Shown one piece after another: positions 43,564-51,591 of a stretch of 64,000 nucleotides of DNA. The translations under genes and the position numbers were made by a program. How positions within the stretch are numbered: position 1 is the first letter of the stretch; the number at the start of each line of letters is the position of its first letter. Origin of the DNA: Bog-756 sp963727955 (GTDB lineage: Bacteria; Actinomycetota; Acidimicrobiia; Acidimicrobiales; RAAP-2); contig CAVSII010000007.1 in the NCBI GenBank assembly GCA_963727955.1, positions 124,001 through 188,000 of the forward strand. Direction: 5' to 3'. The notes beneath the pieces were generated by a model that worked only from the letters and a program-made list of their open reading frames with translations, ran no database searches and was not told the DNA's origin.

Positions 43564-44787
43564 GTGAAACTCGCCGTTCTCAAAGAGTCGCGCCCCGGCG
43601 AGGACCGGGTGGCCATGGTGCCCGAGGTGGTGTCCAGGCTGGCCAGCGTCGGAATCGAGGTGGTGGTGGAATCCGGCGCCGGCGCTGCCGCCCGCTTCTC
43701 GGACGCGGACTTCGAGGGGTCGGGGGCTGTCGTAGCGCCCGACGCGGCCAGCACGCTCGACCACGCCTCTATCGTGGCCCGTGTCCAGCCGCCCACCCTG
43801 TCCGAGGTGGCCAACCTGCCCGCCGGTGTGTCGACGGTGAGCTTCTTGCAGCCTCTGGCCGCTCTGGACGTGGTCGAAGCCCTGGCCGCTGGGGACGCCA
43901 CCGTCTACAGCCTCGACCTGCTGCCGCGGATCAGCCGGGCCCAGTCCATGGACGCCCTTTCTTCGCAGGCCACGGTCACCGGGTACCGGGCCGGCCTGGC
44001 CGCCGCCGAGCATCTGGCCAAGTTCTTTCCCATGTTCATGACGGCGGCCGGCACCGTCCCACCGGCCAAGGTTCTGGTCATGGGGGCGGGCGTGGCTGGT
44101 CTGCAGGCGATCGCCACGGCACGGCGGCTGGGCGCGGTGGTGCGGGCCTACGACGTCCGGGCCGCAGCCAAAGAGGAGGTGCAGAGCCTCGGAGCCCGCT
44201 TCGTGGAGCTCGAGCTCGAGACCCAGGACGGTGCCGGTGGCTATGCCCGAGAGCAGTCGGAGGAGTACTTGAACAAGCAACACGAGCTTTTGGCTGCCGA
44301 GGTGGCGGCGGCCGACGTTGTCATCACCACGGCACAGATCCCCGGCCGAACGGCGCCGGTGCTGGTGACCGCCTCGATGGTGGCGGGGATGGCCGAGGGC
44401 TCGGTGATCGTCGACGCCGCCGCCGACTCGGGGGGTAACTGCGAGCTGACGGTGGCCGGCCAGGTGGTCCACTCCGGGGGCGTCGACGTGGTCGGTCTGG
44501 CCAACCCGCCTGCCACCATGCCCACCCACGCCAGCTTCCTCTACGCCCGCAACATCGCCAATTTCCTGGGGCTGTTGGTCACCGATGGCCAACTGGCTCC
44601 CGATTTCGAGGACGAGATCGTGTCGGGGACCTGCGTCGTGCGCGCCGGTGCCGTGGTCCATCCGGCCACGGCCGAGGTTTTGGGGATCGCTCTGGCCACA
44701 CCCGACCGGCCCGATCCATCCGACGTCGGGCCGGAGCCGGGCCCGGGTGCTGTTGAGGGAACAGGCGCACAGGAGGAACGAAGTTGA
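43564..44787 (+). CDS. pntAA: NAD(P) transhydrogenase alpha subunit, part 1 (NAD-binding domain I)
   Basis: 407-residue soluble NAD(H)-binding subunit of proton-translocating transhydrogenase, which couples NADP+ reduction by NADH to the proton gradient. Recognisable parts are MKLAVLKESRPGEDRVAMVPEVV, the dinucleotide motif VMGAGVAGLQAIATARRLGAVVRAYDVR, the RQD-equivalent region and the long mobile-loop segment, then VDAAADSGGNCELT. The protein ends in a hydrophilic Pro/Gly/Glu tail instead of membrane helices. The helices are in the next gene, so this is the split three-gene type. Its TGA overlaps the next start (TTGA). Confidence 0.93.
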   Translation: MKLAVLKESRPGEDRVAMVPEVVSRLASVGIEVVVESGAGAAARFSDADFEGSGAVVAPDAASTLDHASIVARVQPPTLSEVANLPAGVSTVSFLQPLAALDVVEALAAGDATVYSLDLLPRISRAQSMDALSSQATVTGYRAGLAAAEHLAKFFPMFMTAAGTVPPAKVLVMGAGVAGLQAIATARRLGAVVRAYDVRAAAKEEVQSLGARFVELELETQDGAGGYAREQSEEYLNKQHELLAAEVAAADVVITTAQIPGRTAPVLVTASMVAGMAEGSVIVDAAADSGGNCELTVAGQVVHSGGVDVVGLANPPATMPTHASFLYARNIANFLGLLVTDGQLAPDFEDEIVSGTCVVRAGAVVHPATAEVLGIALATPDRPDPSDVGPEPGPGAVEGTGAQEERS

Positions 44788-45134
44788 GCACCGGGATTCT
44801 GGAATTCGTCACCGTCTTCGTTCTGGCCGCTTTCGTGGGCAACGAGGTCATCAACCGGGTGCCGAGCATCCTGCACACCCCGCTCATGTCCGGCAGCAAC
44901 GCCATCCACGGAATCGTGCTGGTCGGCACCATCATCGTCATGGGCAGCGCCCACGGGACGGTCGAGATCACACTGGCCTTCCTGGCCGTCCTGCTGGCCA
45001 CGCTCAACATCGTCGGCGGGTTCGTGGTCACCGACCGCATGCTCGAAATGTTCAAGGTCAAGCCGGCCGAACGCCGACCCCGTTCCTCCGACAGTGAGTC
45101 GAAGGCCGATCCGCCGGCGGGTGACAACCGGTGA
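44784..45134 (+). CDS. pntAB: NAD(P) transhydrogenase alpha subunit, part 2 (membrane)
   Basis: 116-residue membrane subunit with three helices: FVTVFVLAAFVGNEVI, IHGIVLVGTIIVMGSAHG and ITLAFLAVLLATLNIVGGFVVTDRML. The conserved NEVINRVPSILHTPLMSGSNAIHG loop is diagnostic. It starts with TTG at 44784, overlapping the preceding stop, with AGGAGG seven bases upstream, a case where the ribosome site decides a rare start codon. Its own stop overlaps the pntB GTG start. The three genes form a tightly coupled operon. Confidence 0.92.
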   Translation: MSTGILEFVTVFVLAAFVGNEVINRVPSILHTPLMSGSNAIHGIVLVGTIIVMGSAHGTVEITLAFLAVLLATLNIVGGFVVTDRMLEMFKVKPAERRPRSSDSESKADPPAGDNR

Positions 45135-46531
45135 CCCTCAACACCTGGATCGATCTGGTCTACCTTCTGGCGGCCATCGGCTTCATCCTGGCCCTCAAGG
45201 GCCTGAGCTCACCCAAGCACGCCCGTAACGGCAATCTTCTGGCCGCGGTGGCCGCTGCCGTGGCTGTGGCCTTCACCTTCGCCCACCCCGAGGTCAGGGC
45301 CCACACGCTCAACCTGGTTCTCACCCTGGTGGCCATGGTGGTGGGCGCGGCCATCGCCGTGCCGGCGGCCCGTCTGGTGAAGATGACGGCCATGCCCCAG
45401 ATGGTGGCCATCTTCAACGGCGTAGGTGGCGGAGCCGCTGCTCTCATCTCCATCGTCGTGTTCCTGGTGGAAGCCCCGTACCAGCCGGCTGTCTACAGGA
45501 TCGCCGAGGTGCTGTTCGGGGTTCTGGTGGGGTGCGTTTCCTTTTCCGGCAGTGCCATCGCCTTCGCCAAGCTGCAGGAGTTGATGCCAGGGCGGCCGGT
45601 GACCTATCCGGCCCAGCAGGTCATCAACGCCGCCGTCGGTGTGGTCATCGTGGGCCTGGCGGTGGCCACGCTGGTGACCGGCAGTACGCCCCTACTGGTG
45701 GCGACGGCCCTTCTTTCTCTGGTCCTGGGCGTCATCTTCGTCCTGCCCATCGGCGGCGCCGATGTGCCGGTGTTGATCTCGTTGCTCAACTCCTTTACCG
45801 GGCTGGCCGTGGCCGCCTCAGGCTTCACTCTCGACAACAACCTGTTGATCATCGCCGGAACCCTGGTGGGGGCCTCGGGGATCCTTCTGACCCGGATGAT
45901 GAGCAAGGCCATGGGCCGCTCCTTGGCCAACGTCCTGTTCAGTGCGTTCGGCTCGGTGGTGACGGCGGCCGGCGGGGCCGACGGTTCGGGCGAGACGCGC
46001 TCGGTGAAGACGGGGACCCCCGAGGACATCGGGGTGCTCCTGGCCTACGCCCGCAAGGTGGTCATCATCCCGGGGTACGGCCTGGCCGTGGCCCAGGCCC
46101 AGCACACCGTCCGTGAGCTGGCTGATCTGTTGATGGCCCGGGGGGTGGAGGTCTTCTACGCCATCCATCCGGTGGCGGGGCGCATGCCCGGCCACATGAA
46201 CGTGCTGCTGGCCGAGGCCAACGTCCCCTACGATGAGTTGAAGGAGATGGACGAGGCCAACCCGGAGATGGCCACGGCCGACGTCGCCCTGGTGGTCGGG
46301 GCCAACGACACGGTCAACCCGGCGGCCAAGAACACACCGGGCAGCCCCATCTACGGCATGCCCATCATCCACGCCGACGAAGCCGAGAACATCGTGTTCC
46401 TCAAGCGTTCCATGCGTCCGGGCTTCGCCGGCATCGACAACGAACTCCTCTTCGATCCGAAGACCACCCTCCTGTTCGGCGATGCCAAGGACACGCTCAC
46501 CAAATTGGTGGCCGCGGTCAAAGGGGCATAG
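45131..46531 (+). CDS. pntB: NAD(P) transhydrogenase beta subunit
   Basis: 466-residue subunit with eight to nine membrane helices (residues about 7-265) followed by the cytoplasmic NADP(H)-binding domain III. That domain shows VVIIPGYGLAVAQAQHTVRELADLL, FYAIHPVAGRMPGHMNVLLAEANVPYDEL, DVALVVGANDTVNPAA and FLKRSMRPGFAGIDNELLF, all standard. The GTG start overlaps the pntAB stop by four bases. Complete and unremarkable; in an aerobic steroid degrader it would supply NADPH for oxygenases and reductases. Confidence 0.94.
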   Translation: MTLNTWIDLVYLLAAIGFILALKGLSSPKHARNGNLLAAVAAAVAVAFTFAHPEVRAHTLNLVLTLVAMVVGAAIAVPAARLVKMTAMPQMVAIFNGVGGGAAALISIVVFLVEAPYQPAVYRIAEVLFGVLVGCVSFSGSAIAFAKLQELMPGRPVTYPAQQVINAAVGVVIVGLAVATLVTGSTPLLVATALLSLVLGVIFVLPIGGADVPVLISLLNSFTGLAVAASGFTLDNNLLIIAGTLVGASGILLTRMMSKAMGRSLANVLFSAFGSVVTAAGGADGSGETRSVKTGTPEDIGVLLAYARKVVIIPGYGLAVAQAQHTVRELADLLMARGVEVFYAIHPVAGRMPGHMNVLLAEANVPYDELKEMDEANPEMATADVALVVGANDTVNPAAKNTPGSPIYGMPIIHADEAENIVFLKRSMRPGFAGIDNELLFDPKTTLLFGDAKDTLTKLVAAVKGA

Positions 46532-46575
46532 GGGTCTCCCGGAGCAACCATTTGTGGTTATGCGACCTCTCTCCG

Positions 46576-46589
46576 TGCAACGCGTTGCA
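46576..46589. promoter_or_regulatory. 14-bp perfect palindrome TGCAACGCGTTGCA
   Basis: Located 45 bases after pntB and about 125 bases before the FN3/YWLV surface protein. The shape, with a central CG and TGCAA arms, is like operators of LacI-family repressors. No such regulator is in the window. Confidence 0.4.
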
Positions 46590-46655
46590 ATAACCTGCAG
46601 ATTCGCGTAGCGTCCCTCCCGCACGAATAACTTATTTGGTTGGTTGGAGCTGGGC

Positions 46656-46676
46656 CTGTGGGTCTATGCCCCACAG
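46656..46676 (+). other. Leader hairpin before the FN3/YWLV surface protein
   Basis: CTGTGGG/CCCACAG forms a 7-bp stem with a 7-nt loop, nested in weaker outer pairing (CCTGT...ACAGG), followed by AAAA. It lies within the likely 5' leader, 38 bases before the start. It does not match a riboswitch consensus I know. Confidence 0.3.
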
Positions 46677-46713
46677 AAAACAGGCACCAGAGCCCCGGGG
46701 GGGATTTAGATCA

Positions 46714-49681
46714 ATGGATCGTCTCAATTTGCTTTCGTTTCGTCGTGGGCTCTCATCCAGGGCCCACAAAGAGCCCCGGGGCACAGGAGGGTTGAGCCGG
46801 GTCATCGCCTCGTTGGTGGCAACCGTGGCCCTGGTCATGGGGGGCGTGGCCGTCGCCCTGGCCAGTCCAGGTGTGGCCTCCGCGGTCGAGAACAATCCGA
46901 CGCCCAATCCGACTGCGCCGGCCATCTCCTACGAAGAGGACTGCACCATCTCGCTCGAGCCGGGCAACGTCGCCCCGTTCGCCACGGCCTTGAATGGCGA
47001 CACGACGGTCGACAACGCGGCCCCGACCGGCGCCACGTTCGGCTACACGGGAACGGCCTCGACGGAGATCGTGGGCTCCTTCGTGGCGGCCCTCTACGCC
47101 AACAGCTTCGGCGTGAATCCGCTGCCCCTGCAGTGGGACGAGACCATCGGCTCCACCGACGGCAACGCCACCGGTAGCTACGCCTTCACTTCGCCTACGC
47201 TCAGCGTGGCGGATGGAGGAGGTTCGGTGGCCTCGGTCACTTGGACCAAGAACTCGACCACGCTGACGGCCGTGTCGGGCACCTTCGCCAACGCCAAGGT
47301 AGGTGACTACGTCTACTCAACGGCCAATGGGATCCCCACGGGCGTCCAGATCACGGCCATAAATGGAACCAATGCCACCATCGCCACGGCGACCACGGCG
47401 GCGGGCAACAAGAAACTGGTGGGTTACGGCGCCAACACCGCGTTCAGTACGGCCATCACCACCGGCGACGTCTTCACCACGGCGGGAACCGATGGCGAGA
47501 CGGCGGGCGTGGGCGTGACTAGCGCGTCCAAGTTCCTGATCGACGGATTCCTCTCCTTCGGTGGCGCCACCGGGCAGGGCGCAAGCAACTGTCTCCAGAC
47601 CGGTTACACGGCCGGCGGGGCGGCCGGTCCGGGCCAGGGCGGGGGAGCTACACCTCCGCTCGAGACGGCGCCGGTCTTTCCCACGGACACCACCACCCCA
47701 CTGGTCAGCGTCTCACCACTCACCTTCCCTTCCGCCGCCTACGTGAATCTCCAGTCGACGGAGACCGCACCCGGGGCCCCCACCATCGGCACGGCCACCG
47801 CCGGCAACGCCAGCGCCACCGTGAGCTTCACCCCGCCGACCAATGACGGCGGTTCGCCCATCACCGGTTACACGGTGACGGCGGCCGACTCGACGACACC
47901 GGCCAACGGTGGCCAGACGGCCACCGGGACCTCCAGCCCGATCACCGTCACTGGGACTAACCAACGGCGACAGCTACACCTTCACGGTTACGGCGACCAA
48001 CGCCATCAACACCGGTGCCGCCTCGGATCCCTCCAACGCGGTGACCCCGGAGGCCCCGACCGCACCGGGTGCCCCCACCATCGGCACGGCCACGGCCGGC
48101 ATCGCCAGCGCCACCGTGAGCTTCACCCCGCCCTCCAGTGACGGCGGTTCGCCCATCACCGGTTACACGGTGACGGCGGCCGACTCGACGACACCGGCCA
48201 ACGGTGGCCAGACGGCCACCGGGACCTCCAGCCCGATCACCGTCACGGGGCTGACCAACGGCGACAGCTACACCTTCACGGTTACGGCGACCAACGCCAT
48301 CAACACCGGTGCCGCCTCGGATCCCTCCAACGCGGTGACCCCGGAGGCCCCGACCGCGCCGGGTGCCCCGACCATCGGCACGGCCACCGCCGGCAACGCC
48401 AGCGCCACCGTGAGCTTCACCCCGCCCTCCAGTGACGGCGGTTCGCCCATCACCGGTTACACGGTGACGGCGGCCGACTCGACGACACCGGCCAACGGTG
48501 GCCAGACGGCCACCGGGACCTCCAGCCCGATCACCGTCCTGGGGCTGACCAACGGCGACAGCTACACCTTCACGGTTACGGCGACCAACGCCATCAACAC
48601 CGGTGCCGCCTCGGATCCCTCCAACGCGGTGACCCCGGCGGCCCCGACCGCGCCGGGTGCCCCCACCATCGGCACGGCCACCGCCGGCAACGCCAGCGCC
48701 ACGGTCACCTGGACGGCACCGGCCAGTAACGGTGGCTCGCCCATCACCGGCTACGTCATCACCCCGTCGACCGGGTCCGCTGTTACCGTCGGGAACGTGA
48801 CCAGCGACGACATCACCGGCCTGACCAACGGCACCTCTTACACCTTCACGGTGGCGGCCACCAACGCCATCAACACCGGTCCCTCCTCGGCCGCCTCGAA
48901 CGCGGTGACTCCTGAGGCACCGGCCCCTCCGCCGGCCACACCCCCCGGCTACTGGGTGGTCACAGCCGACGGAGGCGTCTACCCACAAGGTTCCGTCTCG
49001 TCGCACGGCTCGGCGTCCTCGGTGGACCTCAACGCACCCATCGTGGGCAGTGCCGCCCTGCCGGGCGGTAACGGCTACTGGCTGGTGGGTGCAGACGGCG
49101 GCATCTTCAGCTACGGCGCCGCCGCCTTCTACGGCTCGATGGGAGGCGATCATCTCAACGCACCGGTGGTGGGAATGGCGTCGACGCCCGACGGCAAGGG
49201 CTACTGGCTGGTGGCCGCCGACGGTGGGGTGTTCGCCTTCGGCGACGCCGCATTCGCCGGATCGGCGGCGCAGACCCACCTCAACCGACCGGTGGTCGGT
49301 ATCGTCGGTGACGGCACCACCGGCGGCTACTGGCTGGTGGCCTCCGACGGCGGCATCTTCAGCTACGGGAACGCCCACTTCCACGGCTCCACGGGCGGCG
49401 ATCACCTCAATGCCCCCATCGTGGGTGCCGCTGCCGCCCCCGGCGGGAACGGATACTGGCTGGTGGGTGCCGACGGTGGCGTCTTCGCCTTTGGCTCGGC
49501 CCCCTTCAAGGGATCGGCCGTGGGATCCACATCCGGCAGTCCGGTGGTGGGGATCAGCGCAGCCACCGGGGGCTACGTGCTCACGACGGCCGATGGCGGG
49601 GTCTTCGCCTACGGAGCGAAATTCTTCGGATCCGAGGCGGGTACGACACTGGGAGCGCCGGTCGTCGCCGTTGTGAACTGA
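46714..49681 (+). CDS. Large secreted surface protein: unique domain, four FN3 repeats, six YWLV repeats (one-base frameshift near 47955)
   Basis: The signal sequence is near residues 28-56 (RVIASLVATVALVMGGVAVALASPGVASA). An unrecognised domain of about 290 residues, rich in Thr/Ala/Gly, follows. Then come four fibronectin type III-like units of 98 residues (APTIGTATAGNASATVSFTPP, GLTNGDSYTFTVTATNA) and six YWLV repeats (GNGYWLVGADGGIFSYGAA) to the end. The first FN3 unit carries one extra base near 47949-47960 relative to its copies, shifting the frame. In the shifted frame all remaining units read without interruption to 49681. The repaired protein is about 988 residues. Probably a cell-surface or extracellular adhesin or carbohydrate-binding protein; this is inference from architecture. 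Confidence 0.8.
47764..48923. repeat. 294-bp direct DNA repeats encoding FN3 units
   Basis: Unit starts are at 47764, 48059, 48353 and 48647, a period of 294 bp (295 in the first because of one extra base). Units 1-3 are almost identical even at synonymous positions; the fourth diverges after its first 50 bases. This points to recent amplification or gene conversion. Confidence 0.9.
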
Positions 49682-49694
49682 CCGCCGGCGAGCG

Positions 49695-49732
49695 CCCTCC
49701 GGAGGGACCGGGGGGCCCGACCTCGGGGTCGG
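49695..49732. terminator. Hairpins between convergent genes
   Basis: CCCTCC/GGAGGG at 49695-49706 and CCGACC-TCGG-GGTCGG at 49717-49732 lie in the 51-bp gap between convergent stops. Stable stems without T-runs; they may serve both directions. Confidence 0.35.
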
Positions 49733-50848
49733 TCAGTGCAGGACATCGACGGGGCTGACCAGCGGCTCGCCGTCGGTGGCCAGTTTGGCGAAGACGATGA
49801 CCCCTTGGGACGTCGGTCGGGTGGAGAGCACGGACACCCGCACTGGCCCGCTGTCGATCAGGTGGGTTGCGTCGTTGACCACCACCATGTCGCCGTCGGA
49901 CAGGTAGCCGATGGCCTGTCGCGGTTGACGACCTTCCTTGATCAGTTCGAGGTGGAGCTCCTCGCCGGGGAGGTGGTCGGGGCTGAGCGCCTGGGCCACT
50001 CCCCGGAGGTCGACCACCGGCAGTTCCCAACGCCCGGCCTCGTCGGCCACGGCGGAGGAACAGGTCCCGATGCGCAGCCCCAGCCTCCGGGCGACGGTGA
50101 GCAGCTTGACGGTGGGGTCGTCGACTTCGGGGACCTCGTCGGGGGCGACGTGTACAGGGATACGCATCTCGCGCAGAGCTTCGATCGACTCGAGTCCCCG
50201 GCGGGCTCGACGCGACGTAACCGGGTCGGACATGTCGGCCACGGAGCGCACATGGTCGATGACGAATTGGGGAAGGATGAGGCCGGCCGGTAGGAGACCG
50301 CCACGTCCCAGCACCAACAGGAACCGGTCCATGACGGCCGAACTGTCCACCAGGAGGGCGTGGCCCTGGGGCGGGCTCGGTGGGGGAGCCAGAATTCGTG
50401 ACAGACCGGCAGCGGCGATCACCTGCCTGCCCTTGACCGACCCGAGCCGCCATCCCAGCGTCGCCAGTATCCAGGCGGCGAAGGCGGCAATGAGCAGAGC
50501 GATGGCGGAGTGGAGGAGGACGACGAGCGGGAGTCCGACGATGAGGCCGAGGAGCATGCCCGTGGTCGAGATGATCGAAGCGGAAAAGATCTCCCCGGGG
50601 GGAGTGTTGCGGAAGAGGAAGACGGCGTGCTGGAGGCCACGGTCGACCAGACGACCGGCGATACCGCCAAAGACGTAGCTGATGCCTGCGCCGAACAGCA
50701 GGCCGACGACGCCGGCGTGCGGGTTCCCGTTCAGCTGACGGCCCACCTCGAAACCGGCCAACGACCCGGCCAGGACGAACAGGAGGCGGAAGCCTTCCAC
50801 GAAGATCAAGCCGGCTCCGGTCTTGAATCTGTGGTTCGATGACTTCAT
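49733..50848 (-). CDS. PIN-TRAM domain membrane protein (YacL-like)
   Basis: 371 residues. Four membrane helices lie in the first 145 residues (LIFVEGFRLLFVLAGSLAGFEVG; AGVVGLLFGAGISYVFGGIAG; a pair around ILGLIVGLPLVVLL and LLIAAFAAWILATLG). A PIN-type nuclease domain spans about 160-290 (ALLVDSSAVMDRF with the first Asp, then VDDPTVKLLTVARRLGLRIGTCSSAVADEA). A TRAM domain closes the protein (GEELHLELIKEGRQPRQAIGYLSDGDMVVVNDA). The order TM-PIN-TRAM is the Bacillus YacL type common in Gram-positives. A membrane-tethered RNase or RNA-binding role is inferred. Confidence 0.88.
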   Translation of the reverse strand: MKSSNHRFKTGAGLIFVEGFRLLFVLAGSLAGFEVGRQLNGNPHAGVVGLLFGAGISYVFGGIAGRLVDRGLQHAVFLFRNTPPGEIFSASIISTTGMLLGLIVGLPLVVLLHSAIALLIAAFAAWILATLGWRLGSVKGRQVIAAAGLSRILAPPPSPPQGHALLVDSSAVMDRFLLVLGRGGLLPAGLILPQFVIDHVRSVADMSDPVTSRRARRGLESIEALREMRIPVHVAPDEVPEVDDPTVKLLTVARRLGLRIGTCSSAVADEAGRWELPVVDLRGVAQALSPDHLPGEELHLELIKEGRQPRQAIGYLSDGDMVVVNDATHLIDSGPVRVSVLSTRPTSQGVIVFAKLATDGEPLVSPVDVLH

Positions 50849-51159
50849 GGATGAGGGACCACTCTGGTTCGTCGACCGACTGACGGCCGCCCTCTAATTG
50901 TCGGATGATCGGTGTAATTCTTTAGGGCTGACCGTGCGGTGCCCCCAGGCACGGCAACAGGACGAAATGGGCTCCCACCGGCCCGGGCCTGTTGTTAAAG
51001 CGCAGATAGTGGTAGCCTGGCCACTAACAGCGCGAAAATGGCCTTCGGCCCCGTCCTTGACAATCCGCCTATGAGACTCCGCCGCCGCCCCATGACTCCG
51101 CCGTCCCCCCCACCGTATCGCTGGAGGGTGTCGTCGATCTCGAGGCCGGTTCGCTACCC

Positions 51160-51591
51160 GTGGGATCCGGCCCGGCATGGGCCGGACCATGGTCGGGCGG
51201 ATCGTGCTTCGACCTCCAGGCCACCGAGACCGGACTCATCATCAGTTCGTCCTCGTGGCTCGATCGTTCGGTTCCCGACCTTGTTCCGTGGACCGCAGTG
51301 AGTAGTGTCACCGCGGAGGCCGTGGTTGAGTTGCCCGATGGAGGGCATGGTCAGGTTCTCGAAGTGGAGGTCCTAGACGGAGGTTGGCTCGGTGGCAGTC
51401 CAGTGCGACGGTTTGCAGACTCCGGCGCCGGAGCTGCGAGCGTTTTTGGCGATGACCTCAGCTCATCTTCCGTCCGCCTCGGCTGTGGAGTCGGATTCGC
51501 CCGAAGGGGCCTTGGACAGCGGCCCCGGTGTGGTGGGCGGCCTGCGGGCGTCCGCCCGTCGGGTCGTGTCGTGGCGGCCGGGGCACGGTGA
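51160..51591 (+). CDS. Possible hypothetical protein overlapping the GH18 start
   Basis: Low-confidence open frame. Residues 15-75 (CFDLQATETGLIISSSSWLDRSVPDLVPWTAVSSVTAEAVVELPDGGHGQVLEVEVLDGG) look like a natural small beta-rich domain, and the frame is open back to 51061, though no better start than the GTG at 51160 is seen. The last 65 residues overlap the first part of the GH18 gene in another frame and look unnatural. Either the gene ends earlier through a sequence error near 51340-51400, or it is not translated. The rest of 50849-51159 is non-coding and contains TAGTGG/CCACTA arms at 51007-51026. Confidence 0.35.
   Translation: MGSGPAWAGPWSGGSCFDLQATETGLIISSSSWLDRSVPDLVPWTAVSSVTAEAVVELPDGGHGQVLEVEVLDGGWLGGSPVRRFADSGAGAASVFGDDLSSSSVRLGCGVGFARRGLGQRPRCGGRPAGVRPSGRVVAAGAR

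Noticed and set aside
43146..44438. Long plus-strand open frame of 430 codons over pntAA
   Set aside because: The protein is Arg/Gly-rich nonsense in a shifted frame of the transhydrogenase gene.
46590..46713. Cyclic-di-GMP or cyclic-di-AMP riboswitch in the leader of the surface protein
   Set aside because: A hairpin is present but the conserved loop sequences of those classes are not.
47957..49405. Long minus-strand open frame of 482 codons opposite the FN3 repeats
   Set aside because: Its repetitive Gly/Arg sequence simply mirrors the 294-bp repeats of the plus-strand gene.
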